From Nostoc sp. UHCC 0870 (GTDB taxonomy: Bacteria > Cyanobacteriota > Cyanobacteriia > Cyanobacteriales > Nostocaceae), in assembly GCF_022063185.1 (NCBI RefSeq), contig NZ_CP091913.1, positions 62,001 through 126,000 on the forward strand: a stretch of 64,000 nt of DNA, in the 5' to 3' direction. The notes beneath the pieces are model-generated. The model saw nothing but the letters and a program-made list of their open reading frames with translations. It was not told the origin of the DNA and did no database searches. Below, piece by piece: positions 50,895 to 60,034 of this stretch (its first letter is position 1; each line of letters starts with the position of its first letter). The position numbers and the translations under genes are program-made.

Positions 50895-53423
50895 ATGCGT
50901 GCAGTGCTGATGGCAGGCGGTTCGGGAACGCGACTTCGCCCGTTAACTTGTGATCTACCAAAACCGATGGTGCCGATTCTGAATCGACCCATTGCTGAAC
51001 ATATTATCAATTTACTCAAAAGACATCAAATTACGGAAGTGATTGCAACCTTGCATTATTTACCTGATGTCTTGCGGGATTATTTTCAAGATGGCAGTGA
51101 TTTTGGCGTACAAATGACCTACGCCGTGGAGGAAGACCAACCTTTGGGGACAGCAGGTTGTGTCAAAAATATCGCCGAACTTTTGGATGAAACTTTTTTA
51201 GTGATTAGCGGTGATAGTATCACAGATTTTGATTTAACAGCTGCGATCGCTTTTCACAAACAAAAACAATCGAAAGCTACGTTAATTTTAACTAGAGTGC
51301 CTAACCCCATTGAATTTGGGGTAGTCATCACCGATGAAACAGGTAAAATTAACCGCTTTTTAGAAAAACCCTCTTCCAGTGAAATCTTTTCGGATACCGT
51401 CAACACTGGTACTTATATTCTCGAACCAGAAGTTTTAGAATATCTACCAGATCACACCGAATGCGACTTTTCTAAAGATTTATTCCCCTTGCTGCTGGCT
51501 AAAGATGAACCCATGTACGGTTATATCGCCCAAGGTTACTGGTGCGATGTCGGTCATTTAGATGCCTATCGTGAAGCCCAGTATGATGCTTTAGAACGGA
51601 AGGTAAAACTTGATTTTGCCTACAAACAAGAAATGTCTGACTTGTGGATAGGACAAAATACTTATATTGACCCCTCCGCCCATATTGAAACCCCAGCCTT
51701 GATTGGGAACAACTGCCGCATCGGTGCTAGAGTCCAAATTGAAGCGGGAACTATCATTGGGGATAACGTCACCATTGGGGCTGATGCCAATCTCAAGCGT
51801 CCGATTGTCTGGAATGGGGCAATTATCGGTGATGAAGCCCAATTGAGTGCCTGTGTCATTTCCCGTGGAACTCGTGTAGACCGCCGCGCCCATGTCTTAG
51901 AAGCAGCTGTAGTTGGTTCTTTGTCTACGATTGGGGAAGAAGCTCAAATTAGCCCCGGTGTCAGAGTTTGGCCGAGTAAAAAAATCGAATCGGGGGCAAT
52001 TTTAAACATTAACCTGATTTGGGGTAGCACTGCCCAGCGTAACTTGTTTGGGCAACGGGGTGTGCAAGGATTAGCTAATATCGACATCACCCCAGAATTC
52101 GCCGTCAAGTTGGGTGCTGCTTATGGTTCTACCTTAAAGCCAAAATCTAAAGTAGCTGTCTCCCGCGATCAACGCAACGTCTCCCGCATGGTTACAAGGT
52201 CATTAATTGCGGGTCTGATGTCAGTGGGTGTAGATGTGCAGAACCTTGATGCGACAGCCATTCCCATTGCGCGGACAGTCATACCCAACATGAAAATCAC
52301 AGGAGGTATTCATGTCCGGGTACACCCCGATCGCCCAGACTATATTCTGATAGAATTCATGGATGGTAAGGGGATTAATATTTCCAAAGCCCTAGAGAAG
52401 AAAATTGAAGGGGCTTTCTTTAAAGAAGATATGCGCCGCGCCTTGGCGCATGAAATTGGTGATGTTGCTTACCCCAGTCAAGTCATTGACCTTTACTGCA
52501 CAGCTTTTGAAAAACTATTACACGTTTTCACCCTCCGCAATAGTCGAGCGAAAGTGGTGATTGATTACGTGTATGCGGTGTCTGGAGCAGTTTTACCGCA
52601 AATGTTAGATAAATTTGGTGCTGATGCTGTTGTTCTCAACGCCAGTTTAAATAAAAATGCTGTAACTACCACTGACCGCGAAGCACTCCTGACGCAGTTA
52701 GGTCATGTGGTGGAAGCTTTGAAAGCTAATTTTGGTGTGCAGGTATCAGCCAACGGCGAACAGCTGATTTTAGTAGATGAGTCAGGTTTTGCAATTCGGG
52801 GTGAACTGTTAACCGCCCTGATGGTAGATATGATCCTCACCTCTAACCCCAGAGGGACGGTAGTTGTGCCGGTGCATTCATCCAGTGCAGTGGAACAGGT
52901 GGCGCGTCGTCATGATGGGCGGGTGATTCGTACCAAAGCGAACCCAACCGCATTAATGGAAGCTTGCCAGAAAAATGCCAATGTGGTGCTAGGGGGTAGC
53001 GGTGATACTGGCTTTATCTTCCCGCAGTTGCATCCCGGCTTTGATTCCATGTTCTGCATCGCCAAAATTATTGAGATGTTGACCATTCAGGAGCGATCGC
53101 TGGCTACTGTCCGAGCCGAATTACCCCGTGTCATTCACAAAAACTATACCATTCGCTGTCCTTGGTCAGCTAAGGGTGCATTGATGCGCTACTTAGTGGA
53201 AACTCACCCCGCCCAAAACCTCGAACTCATCGATGGCGTGAAAATTCGCCAACCCTTCGAGGATAGTTGGCTGTTAGTTCTACCTGATGCGAGTGAACCA
53301 TTAGTGCATTTGTATGCAAACAGTAACGAACGCGATTGGGTGGATGAAATCGTCAGAGATTACCGTTCCCGCGTGCAAACCTTTGTAGAAAGACAGCAGG
53401 AATATCACCCGGCGGAAGTTTGA
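50895..53423 (+). CDS. Sugar-phosphate nucleotidyltransferase fused to degenerate phosphomannomutase
   Basis: 842 residues. Residues 1-235 are a nucleotidyltransferase with [20 protein letters not shown] and the metal Asp in [10 protein letters not shown], as in mannose-1-phosphate guanylyltransferase. A left-handed beta-helix of hexapeptides follows (about 250-365: [20 protein letters not shown]). Residues 375-842 have the phosphohexomutase fold ([19 protein letters not shown]), but the usual TASHNP phosphoserine loop reads [14 protein letters not shown] and the metal loop DGDGDR is replaced ([11 protein letters not shown]). So the mutase half is probably inactive or regulatory. The product is likely GDP-mannose or a related donor for envelope glycans. 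Strong AAGGAGG before the start. Confidence 0.88.
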   Translation: MRAVLMAGGSGTRLRPLTCDLPKPMVPILNRPIAEHIINLLKRHQITEVIATLHYLPDVLRDYFQDGSDFGVQMTYAVEEDQPLGTAGCVKNIAELLDETFLVISGDSITDFDLTAAIAFHKQKQSKATLILTRVPNPIEFGVVITDETGKINRFLEKPSSSEIFSDTVNTGTYILEPEVLEYLPDHTECDFSKDLFPLLLAKDEPMYGYIAQGYWCDVGHLDAYREAQYDALERKVKLDFAYKQEMSDLWIGQNTYIDPSAHIETPALIGNNCRIGARVQIEAGTIIGDNVTIGADANLKRPIVWNGAIIGDEAQLSACVISRGTRVDRRAHVLEAAVVGSLSTIGEEAQISPGVRVWPSKKIESGAILNINLIWGSTAQRNLFGQRGVQGLANIDITPEFAVKLGAAYGSTLKPKSKVAVSRDQRNVSRMVTRSLIAGLMSVGVDVQNLDATAIPIARTVIPNMKITGGIHVRVHPDRPDYILIEFMDGKGINISKALEKKIEGAFFKEDMRRALAHEIGDVAYPSQVIDLYCTAFEKLLHVFTLRNSRAKVVIDYVYAVSGAVLPQMLDKFGADAVVLNASLNKNAVTTTDREALLTQLGHVVEALKANFGVQVSANGEQLILVDESGFAIRGELLTALMVDMILTSNPRGTVVVPVHSSSAVEQVARRHDGRVIRTKANPTALMEACQKNANVVLGGSGDTGFIFPQLHPGFDSMFCIAKIIEMLTIQERSLATVRAELPRVIHKNYTIRCPWSAKGALMRYLVETHPAQNLELIDGVKIRQPFEDSWLLVLPDASEPLVHLYANSNERDWVDEIVRDYRSRVQTFVERQQEYHPAEV

Positions 53424-53766
53424 ATATTTCCTAGTCGGGTAATTGCGATCGCCTCTAGCTTGATACGCTGGAAGCGATCGCCTGATCGTCGAAACTAGCA
53501 CATCCAAAAGCTAAAGAACAATTCCCCACAGAATTAGTGTCAATTTATACTATTTTAATTTTCTTTAGTCGATATACTCATGATTAGGTTCTACCTGGGA
53601 AATGTGAAGTGGCTTTGCCACTTCTTTTTATGTGTGCAGTTACTTGAGAAAAAGTGAAAAGTGCTGACTCCAAAAAAACCACTCAGCACTCACTACTCAT
53701 TACTCACTACTCATTACTCACTACTCAGCACTCAGCACTCAGCACTCAGCACTCACTACTCACCAC
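53424..53766. other. Spacer with terminator and heptamers
   Basis: No gene is supported. It holds two HIP1-like sites, the terminator at 53606-53629 and the heptamer array at 53675-53770. Confidence 0.6.
53606..53629 (+). terminator. Rho-independent terminator
   Basis: GAAGTGGC, loop TTT, GCCACTTC, then TTTTT. It lies 183 bases downstream of the nucleotidyltransferase stop and is oriented for it. Confidence 0.85.
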
Positions 53767-53770
53767 TCAG
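53675..53770. repeat. CACTCAG/TACTCAC heptamer array
   Basis: About 13 units of ACTCAGC, ACTCACT and ACTCATT. The array reaches the 3' end of the Rieske gene and overlaps its TGA stop. Confidence 0.92.
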
Positions 53771-54852
53771 TCATTAGTCGTAGCATCCCGCCATTTTTCT
53801 TGATTTTCTTTCATCTCCGCTTCAGGCGATCGCGCTAATAACCAAGTTTTCCATCGCAAGGGTTTTTGTCTTTCTACGTGACTAATTAACTGCATAATAG
53901 ACAAATCAGCTTTGATGGGATTCTTCAAATCAAAGTTAATCGCTTGTAAAATTGCAGCATCATCTTCGATAAAGTGGTGAATAAATATATTAGTCAGCCA
54001 CAGAATAAAGCGATTTAATAACCAACCCCCAAATCCCTGACGTTTCTTAGTTAAAAATATACTCTGAATCTGAGATTTACCATTATCAAGCATCCGTATT
54101 GTAAACATGATATATAAATGCAGTAAATCTGGACCTACAGTTATTGTGAATGTACTGCCATACCAATAGGAAATACTATAAATATTATTTTGATGTAAAG
54201 GACGCAGCAATTTAAACAACTTTTTATCTTTATTATTGCGGCTATGCTTAGTAAAAATAATAGCATTTTGACTAATTTCTTGTCTTTCAAAACCAACATC
54301 TAACGGTAATTTATGAATAGTAAGAAAGTGTTGAACGTCAATGAAATTAATCATGACTACATGAGGATGACAGTTCATTACTAACCGAGAACCAAGAACA
54401 CTTTCACACTCATTAAACTCTAATTCTGGCACAAAAGGTATAGGTTGTCTGGGACTTTCGCCAGTCCAAATCCAAATTAATCCATATTTTTCAACGGTAG
54501 GCCAAGTTTTTAACTTTAAGGGGAGAGGTTCTTCTAAACAGGGAATTTCTACACATATTCCCTGATTGTTAAACTTCCAGTGGTGAAAAGCACAACGGAT
54601 ATCATTACCTTCTACTTTACCTTCTGCAAGGTCAGCACCCATATGTGGACAGTAGGCATCAACAATCACTGGTTGTCTGTCTTCACCACGATAAATTACT
54701 ATTTTTCTCCCTAAAATTGTCATAGGTTTTACTTCACCTATAAGCAAGTTTTTAGAAGGTATTACCCAATACCATCCTTCAATGAAGCGTTCGGGATTAT
54801 TGAAAGTTTTAGGGTTGCGAATTGGTTGAAGAGACTGAGAGTTATCATCCAT
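53767..54852 (-). CDS. Rieske non-heme iron oxygenase
   Basis: 361 residues. The N-terminal Rieske domain has YCPHMGADL and CAFHHWKFN, the Cys-x-His and Cys-x2-His ligands of the [2Fe-2S] cluster. The catalytic mononuclear iron site fits IDVQHFLTIHKLP (Asp-x2-His-x4-His). This is the alpha subunit of a ring-hydroxylating oxygenase or a pheophorbide-oxygenase-like enzyme. The substrate is unknown; no reductase or ferredoxin gene is adjacent. The stop codon lies at the edge of a heptamer array. Confidence 0.87.
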   Translation of the reverse strand: MDDNSQSLQPIRNPKTFNNPERFIEGWYWVIPSKNLLIGEVKPMTILGRKIVIYRGEDRQPVIVDAYCPHMGADLAEGKVEGNDIRCAFHHWKFNNQGICVEIPCLEEPLPLKLKTWPTVEKYGLIWIWTGESPRQPIPFVPELEFNECESVLGSRLVMNCHPHVVMINFIDVQHFLTIHKLPLDVGFERQEISQNAIIFTKHSRNNKDKKLFKLLRPLHQNNIYSISYWYGSTFTITVGPDLLHLYIMFTIRMLDNGKSQIQSIFLTKKRQGFGGWLLNRFILWLTNIFIHHFIEDDAAILQAINFDLKNPIKADLSIMQLISHVERQKPLRWKTWLLARSPEAEMKENQEKWRDATTND

Positions 54853-54937
54853 TTTTAATGTTTCACTGATGAGTGAAGCGGTTGCTCTACCAATAACATG
54901 AGGATTTTTTAAAAACAGTTATTTTGAGTACGTTCAC

Positions 54938-54966
54938 AACCCCGCTTTCTTAAAGAAAGTGGGGTT
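54938..54966. terminator. Hairpin, probable terminator
   Basis: AACCCCGCTTTCTT and AAGAAAGTGGGGTT form a 14-bp stem. No plus-strand gene ends here and the minus-strand gene begins nearby, so it may belong to the HMA gene (minus strand, 55192-55386). Confidence 0.5.
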
Positions 54967-55015
54967 ATTGATGATAAATAATTATGGAAATGGTATAAAT
55001 ATTTTCTAATCAAAA

Positions 55016-55048
55016 AGAATCCTGATTCCTTACAGAAATCGGGATTCT
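55016..55048. terminator. Hairpin, probable terminator
   Basis: AGAATCCTGATTCCT and AGAAATCGGGATTCT pair with one or two mismatches. On the minus strand it lies about 145 bases after the HMA gene. Confidence 0.45.
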
Positions 55049-55095
55049 AAAATTTGGCGGAATATCATTTCTGCTTGATTGCTTATGAAACGCGA

Positions 55096-55168
55096 AGAAC
55101 CCCACCCCGCCAAAGCTACACTTTGTCTCCCCTCCCCGTTTACGGGGAGGGGTTGGGAGTGGGGTTGA
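55096..55168. repeat. GC-rich palindrome related to the TATAGCGGTT elements
   Basis: GAACCCCACCCCGCC on the left and GGTTGGGAGTGGGGTT on the right around CTCCCCGTTTACGGGGAG. It shares the core of the elements at 50325 and 62498 but lacks their TATAGCGGTT ends. Confidence 0.55.
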
Positions 55169-55191
55169 CTGTGCGAACAGTGTCGAAAAAA

Positions 55192-55386
55192 TTAGCTGGC
55201 GGGGTAGCCAGCAGCCGCTAAAGCATCCTTAATAGCCGTTTCTGATGCTTGTGACTCTACATTAACCAGCTTAGTCTGAGGATCTGCCTGAACGATCGCC
55301 TCAGCATCAACGGTTTTAACTGCATTAGTAATCTTGCCTGCACAAACAGAACAAGCCATGTTGGGAACTGTGAGTTGGATTGTCAT
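55192..55386 (-). CDS. Heavy-metal-associated (HMA) domain protein, Atx1-like
   Basis: 64 residues from ATG 55386 (MTIQLTVPNMACSVCAG); an upstream in-frame ATG at 55404 adds six residues. The metal motif is MACSVC (Met-x-Cys-x2-Cys). The length and ending ALAAAGYPAS match cyanobacterial copper chaperones of the Atx1/CopZ type, which hand Cu(I) to thylakoid and plasma-membrane copper ATPases. No ATPase is adjacent. Confidence 0.88.
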   Translation of the reverse strand: MTIQLTVPNMACSVCAGKITNAVKTVDAEAIVQADPQTKLVNVESQASETAIKDALAAAGYPAS

Positions 55387-55404
55387 AGATTTACGGAAAT
55401 TCAT

Positions 55405-55763
55405 TCAGTAGTTTGAGGTTTAATCAAATCCATGCCCTAGATAGGATTAAAGCTCAAATGGCAACATAGACAGATAGTTGATGCAACAATGATGCAAAAA
55501 TTTAGTTTAACTCAATTTGCTTTTGCCTTGATTAAGGCTAAGAGTTAACTTGAAATGCCCGTGGTAGCGACTTGTGGCGGGCTGCTGTAGTCAACTATGC
55601 TAGGACGACTCCAGAAATAGCGATCGCGCCTAAATACTTGACTAATTAAACCATAACCTACAACTCTAAACATAGAGAAAGTAGGGACGAGAAATAATCC
55701 TCATCCCTACTTCCCAGTCTCAGTTACTCGCTTTGACTGCAACTTGATAAAATTTTGAATTGA
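55405..55763. other. 359-base spacer without a gene
   Basis: No coding frame is supported. The part next to the HMA gene (55405-55560) is AT-rich and has TGATGCAA twice (55478 region), a possible regulator site but not convincing. A hairpin AAGTAGGGA...TCCCTACTT (about 55679-55712) lies downstream of the lipoprotein gene and may be its terminator. Confidence 0.45.
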
Positions 55764-56618
55764 TTAGCGTCTTCTGCCAAAACCAGTTGAACGACGGGCT
55801 GGAGAACGACCACTACCAAAACTACTACTGCTAGGACTGCGTTTGGTGGTGCTAGATTGACCAGAGGGTCTTAAGGTGCTGCTACCAAAACCAGAACCAG
55901 AGGGGCGGTTTGTGCGTGTTGTAGAACGCACATTGGAATCACCAGATGACCGTCTAATTGTCCCTGTAGTCCTAAAGGCGGTGCGATTTCTCACTGCTGC
56001 TGGTGCTGAATTATAGCGAGTGCGGTAACTGTCAACAGCTTGGTCATAAGTTCTACCATAGCCGCCGTAGCCAGTGATTAATCCTCCTGGCTGATATACG
56101 GGAGGTACATAATATTGGGGTCTAAATAACAGGCTACCCAGTGCTTGTCCAGCCAACGCACCAGTAAATGGGGCCCAAAAGCCACTTTCTCGACGAACTA
56201 CAACTGTTTCTTGCTGTCCAGTATTAGGATTGGTTTTTTTCTCGGTGACGTTGTGGACATACTCAATTTTAAAGTCTTCTGTCAAGTATAAAACTGGCTG
56301 TCCGTTGTCTACCTTCAGATAGGTTTTCTTTCCTTCTTTAATTTCATCATCAGTTAGCCTGGCCATTTGCAAATTTTCAGTTGCAAAAGTTGGGGGTGTG
56401 CTGTTGAGTAAAAATAAAGTGTACTCCCCAGAACCATCATCATAAGTGGCTTGTTGGACTGAGTATTGACCATCACTCAATTTGGTAGGTGCAGAAGTTT
56501 GGCTGACATTCCTATTTGTAGAGGTAGTTTGGTTTCCTCCTCCACAAGCGACGGTTGTCAAGCACAAACTCACGGCTAAAAAGAAAACGGTAAATTTGCG
56601 TAGTATGGACATGATCAT
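55764..56618 (-). CDS. Hypothetical lipoprotein with Ser/Arg-rich tail
   Basis: 284 residues; Met3 (MSILRKFTVFF) is an equal candidate start. The signal ends in a lipobox, TTVACGGG, so it is probably lipid-anchored. Residues 45-135 form a compact domain (LSDGQYSVQQATYDDGSGEY, VDNGQPVLYLTEDFKIEYV). Residues 145-190 are hydrophobic and Gly/Pro/Tyr-rich (GFWAPFTGALAGQALGSLLF). The last 90 are low-complexity Ser/Thr/Arg/Gly ending FGRRR. I do not recognise the family. It follows the DUF1517 gene on the same strand after a heptamer array. Confidence 0.75.
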   Translation of the reverse strand: MIMSILRKFTVFFLAVSLCLTTVACGGGNQTTSTNRNVSQTSAPTKLSDGQYSVQQATYDDGSGEYTLFLLNSTPPTFATENLQMARLTDDEIKEGKKTYLKVDNGQPVLYLTEDFKIEYVHNVTEKKTNPNTGQQETVVVRRESGFWAPFTGALAGQALGSLLFRPQYYVPPVYQPGGLITGYGGYGRTYDQAVDSYRTRYNSAPAAVRNRTAFRTTGTIRRSSGDSNVRSTTRTNRPSGSGFGSSTLRPSGQSSTTKRSPSSSSFGSGRSPARRSTGFGRRR

Positions 56619-56669
56619 GACATTGTTATCTTATCTTTGAGCTTAACAAGTTATTAGTGGAGTTAGAAG

Positions 56670-56706
56670 GTGACAGGGGATAGGTGACAGGTGACAGGAG
56701 ATAGGG
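56670..56706. repeat. GGTGACA heptamer array
   Basis: GGTGACA/GGGGATA units end a few bases from the stop codon of the DUF1517 gene. Confidence 0.85.
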
Positions 56707-56710
56707 ATGG

Positions 56711-57298
56711 TTACAAAGGTATCAACTCTGGATAATATTGCAAGAGCTGATCATTAGTTAGTTCATCGCCTAACCGTGCTGGGGAGAAATGTACTTGGAT
56801 AGCTTTGAGTTTGCGGTTGTAATGTAAATTGATTAAGGCTTTCAACCCTTCCTTCAATGCTTGAATATTAGCTAAGTCTGTTTCTAAATCCGGTACTTCT
56901 CCTTCAAAAGCCACTGTGATCATCACTACAATGTTGCGTGTGGCGGGGATGTATACAGGCTGGTCTGAAGGAGAATTCAACTCTAAATCAGCACCGTATC
57001 TTTCCGCAGAATCGCTAAATAAATCATTGACGAAATCACCTGCTTCGCCTTCATTCCAGAAGACATCACCTTCGTTAGACGCAGAAAGCCAGTATTCATC
57101 ATATCTCACTAGAGTTTCGCACAGGTCTACTAAGCCCTCTCCCATAACTTGCATATCGCCCTCGCTTGCGATCGCATCTCTAGCTATCCTGTTTAATTCT
57201 CCCAAAATTGGCGCAACATCCGACCCCGCTAAATGCAGAAATAAGCGACAGACCACATAGCGAGTCCGACCCATCATTTTGTTGAAGATATTCGACAT
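56711..57298 (-). CDS. DUF1517-like protein
   Basis: 195 residues. Conserved-looking parts are LCETLVRYDEYWLSASNEGD, FNDSAERYGADLELN-like (reads FSDSAERYGADLELN), NIVVMITVAFEGEVPDL and KAIQVHFSPARLGDELTND followed by YPELIPL. This fits the C-terminal half of DUF1517 proteins, without the membrane-anchored N-terminal part usual in longer members. Function unknown; cytoplasmic by absence of a signal. Confidence 0.7.
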   Translation of the reverse strand: MSNIFNKMMGRTRYVVCRLFLHLAGSDVAPILGELNRIARDAIASEGDMQVMGEGLVDLCETLVRYDEYWLSASNEGDVFWNEGEAGDFVNDLFSDSAERYGADLELNSPSDQPVYIPATRNIVVMITVAFEGEVPDLETDLANIQALKEGLKALINLHYNRKLKAIQVHFSPARLGDELTNDQLLQYYPELIPL

Positions 57299-57358
57299 CT
57301 ATTCTTTCTCCCATAGGAATTGCAAAAAATAAGGGTATAGGGGTAAAGAGATTTCCCT

Positions 57359-57384
57359 CCCCTGTCCCCTGTCCCCTGTCCCCT
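57359..57384. repeat. CCCCTGT heptamer array
   Basis: CCCCTGT units directly downstream of the pentapeptide-repeat gene's stop codon. Confidence 0.85.
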
Positions 57385-57385
57385 C

Positions 57386-58972
57386 TTATTCGATATAGTG
57401 AAAAGTGTTGACAAAATCAATCACTATATTTAAGGCAGGTAGTGTAGGTTTAGCTGAGTTATCTAATGAATCACCTAAAAAGTTAACATGATCACCAGCA
57501 CTAACAAAGCGTTTACCGAAATTCGGGTTGTGATGTACTATCACAGTCTGACCACGGGAATTAGTTAATATTGTTTGGGTGGCGACTTTAAAGAAATTAA
57601 TTTTAGCTGCTAACGCCAGATTTTTTTTTCCTTGTCTAATTTTCTGTGCTTGAGCTACAGTTTGTTCTATCAGCGTGATTAATTCCTGCACCCGTTGGAG
57701 TGTTTTTAGCTCTAGGGGAGATATATCTTCTTTTACTATTGTTTCTAGCATAGTGTAAATGTTGTGTTGGGTATGGACAGCATCCCTGAAGGGAAGAATC
57801 GCCATACAAGCTGTAGGTAATAAAGCTGTGTCGCTATCAACTCGGAAGGTTAGCACTGTACGACGGCGGCTAACTTCGATACTGGGGGGGTGTTGACACA
57901 GTTTATATTCTTGAGCGATGTGATAGTAAGCACCAGCTAAAGCAAAGTGGGCTTCTGATTCTAAGGGTGCGTCAATAACAATACAAATAGTTGGGGGTGT
58001 TTCGTTGAAAAAATCTCTTGCATCTTCGGTATCGAACCTTTGAATAATGGAGCGATCGCCATCAGGACTTAGATCCACCCATTCACATATTAAACCATCA
58101 GTTTTCAAGCCAAACCGGGATGTAGAATAAAGTTTTGCCCCAGTGAGAATGGCACTGCTTAAATCCGCACCGATCCATTCTGCTTTAATTAATTTGGCTT
58201 GAGTTAAGTTGGCATGGACTAAACTGGCATTGGTGAAATTAGCATTACTTAAGTCTGCTCCTACTAAACTAGCACCGCTCAATTTTGCACCGCTTAAGTC
58301 TGCCCAACTTAGATTAGCACCATTCAAATCTGCCCAACGTAGGTTAGCACCATTCAAATCTGCACCACTGAGATTAGCATGAGCTAAATTTACCTGTTTG
58401 AGTTCAGCATCTCGCAAGTTGGCACTACTTAAGTCAGCTCGACTTAAATCAGCACCGTTCAGGTTAGCCATTTCTAAGTTAGCTCCACCTAAGGAACTAC
58501 CTTTTAACATCGCTCCTGTAAGGTTGGCGTGGCGCAGGTCAGCATGGCGGAGTGTGGCTTCGCGTAAGTCAGCACCGTTGAGGTTAGCTTGAAATAAATC
58601 AGCACGGCTCAGTTCAGCGCGAATCAATTCAGCACGTACTAATGAAGCTCCTCGCAATTGAGCGCGGCTGAGATCAGCACGAATTAAATTAGCGACATTT
58701 AGACAGGAATGATTGAGGATAGCACTTGTGAGATTTACACCACTAAGTCTAGCTACATTTAATTTGGCATGGCTCAAGTTAGCTTCGCTGAGATTTGCAC
58801 CACTCAAATTAGTCACACTCAAATTCGCTTGACTAAAATTTGCTCCACTGAGTTTAACTCCACTCAGGTTAGCTTCCGAAAGGTCAACACCACTAAAGTT
58901 GATTACTCCGTCCGCGTATTGTTGCAGTAATTCCTCTACATTCATCGATGCTACCCTTAAGTCAATAGTCAA
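57386..58972 (-). CDS. Pentapeptide-repeat protein with C-terminal globular domain
   Basis: 528 residues. Residues 20-285 are some 50 pentapeptide repeats of the A(D/N)Lxx form (LSEANLSGVKLSGANFSQAN, LNGADLREATLRHADLRHAN), which fold as a right-handed square beta-helix. Residues 290-528 are a separate domain: GLICEWVDLSPDGDRSIIQ, PPTICIVIDAPLESEAHFAL, RRRTVLTFRVDSDTALLP, then a coiled-coil stretch (LKTLQRVQELITLIEQTV) and an end with TLPALNIVIDFVNTF. The C-terminal part is found, as I recall, in similar cyanobacterial proteins. No enzymatic motif is seen. An N-terminal Met8 is also possible. Confidence 0.85.
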   Translation of the reverse strand: MTIDLRVASMNVEELLQQYADGVINFSGVDLSEANLSGVKLSGANFSQANLSVTNLSGANLSEANLSHAKLNVARLSGVNLTSAILNHSCLNVANLIRADLSRAQLRGASLVRAELIRAELSRADLFQANLNGADLREATLRHADLRHANLTGAMLKGSSLGGANLEMANLNGADLSRADLSSANLRDAELKQVNLAHANLSGADLNGANLRWADLNGANLSWADLSGAKLSGASLVGADLSNANFTNASLVHANLTQAKLIKAEWIGADLSSAILTGAKLYSTSRFGLKTDGLICEWVDLSPDGDRSIIQRFDTEDARDFFNETPPTICIVIDAPLESEAHFALAGAYYHIAQEYKLCQHPPSIEVSRRRTVLTFRVDSDTALLPTACMAILPFRDAVHTQHNIYTMLETIVKEDISPLELKTLQRVQELITLIEQTVAQAQKIRQGKKNLALAAKINFFKVATQTILTNSRGQTVIVHHNPNFGKRFVSAGDHVNFLGDSLDNSAKPTLPALNIVIDFVNTFHYIE

Positions 58973-59086
58973 TGGTCATTAGTCTAAAAACACAACCACC
59001 ACACCGTATTTAACTTTGCTTATGGCATCAGTCCTATATATTGTTATCCAGGTGGGCGGAAAATAATAAAAAATTAACTTGCACGA

Positions 59087-59932
59087 TTGAAAATGAAAAT
59101 TGGGATTTTAGGACTAGGATTGATTGGTGGTTCATTGGGTTATGATTTGCGATCGCAAGGTCATCATGTTTTGGGAGTTACTCGCAAGGAATCTACTTGT
59201 CAAACAGCAATAGCTTTAGGTAGCGTCGATGCAGCATCTGTCAACATGAGCCTGTTAGCATCCGCAGAGGTTGTGTTTATTTGTACGCCTATCGGACTTA
59301 TTGTTCCCCAAGTTGAGCAGTTAATTAAGCATTTATCTCCGACTACGGTGATTACTGATGTCGGTTCAGTCAAAGCACCTATAGTCAAAGCGATTTCGCC
59401 TATATGGTCAAATTTTATTGGTGGTCATCCAATGGCGGGAAATACTGATAGTGGTATTGAAGCAGCCCAGAGAAATTTATTTGTTAGTAGACCCTATGTA
59501 TTAACACCAGAGCCGCACACCCCACCTGATGCTGTGGTAGTTGTGGAAGAAATTGTGCGATCGCTCGGTGCTAATATTTATCATTGTCAACCAGAGCAAC
59601 ACGATCGCGCTGTCAGTTGGATTTCCCATTTACCTGTGATGATTAGTTGTTCTTTGATAGCCAGTTGCATGAGTGAAACTGACCCAGAAGTTTTACAATT
59701 AGCTCAAAATCTAGCTAGTTCTGGTTTTCGAGATACTAGCCGTGTCGGTGGCGGTAATCCAGAGTTAGGTGTGATGATGGCGCAATATAATCGCCAAGCT
59801 TTGTTGGTTTCATTGCAACAATATCGCCAAAATCTTGATGAATTAATTAATTTAATTGAGCAGGAAAATTGGACAACTGTAGAAGCAAAGTTACATTCAA
59901 CCCACCAAGCAAGACTTGATTTTGTTGGTTAG
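59087..59932 (+). CDS. tyrA: Prephenate/arogenate dehydrogenase
   Basis: 281 residues. The NAD(P) loop GILGLGLIGGSLGYDL starts at residue 5. TDVGSVKAPIV, GGHPMAGNTDSGIEAA and ISHLPVMISCSLI are TyrA signatures, the His in GHPMAG being catalytic. Cyanobacterial members generally act on arogenate with NADP to make tyrosine. ATG 59087 is followed by ATG 59093; ATG 59093 is the more usual start. A miniature element abuts the stop codon. Confidence 0.92.
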   Translation: MKMKIGILGLGLIGGSLGYDLRSQGHHVLGVTRKESTCQTAIALGSVDAASVNMSLLASAEVVFICTPIGLIVPQVEQLIKHLSPTTVITDVGSVKAPIVKAISPIWSNFIGGHPMAGNTDSGIEAAQRNLFVSRPYVLTPEPHTPPDAVVVVEEIVRSLGANIYHCQPEQHDRAVSWISHLPVMISCSLIASCMSETDPEVLQLAQNLASSGFRDTSRVGGGNPELGVMMAQYNRQALLVSLQQYRQNLDELINLIEQENWTTVEAKLHSTHQARLDFVG

Positions 59933-60011
59933 GTATAAGAACCCCACCCCCAACCCCTCCCCGCTTGCGAGGAGGGGCTATGATGTACTTCATCTGATTT
60001 GGAAATACTAT
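59930..60011. mobile_element. Miniature element, TATAGCGGTT family, truncated copy
   Basis: Starts within the tyrA stop codon with TAGGTATAAGAACCCC and continues with the same GC-rich palindrome and ...GGAAATACTAT end as the full copies. The left terminal repeat is missing. Confidence 0.6.
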
Positions 60012-60034
60012 CAAAAGATAATTTTGTTAGTTAA

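Larger units (their letters stand above)
54853..55191. other. Spacer with hairpins and a GC-rich palindrome
   Basis: No gene is supported. It holds hairpins at 54938-54966 and 55016-55048 and a GC-rich palindrome at 55096-55168 related to the TATAGCGGTT miniature elements. Confidence 0.6.
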
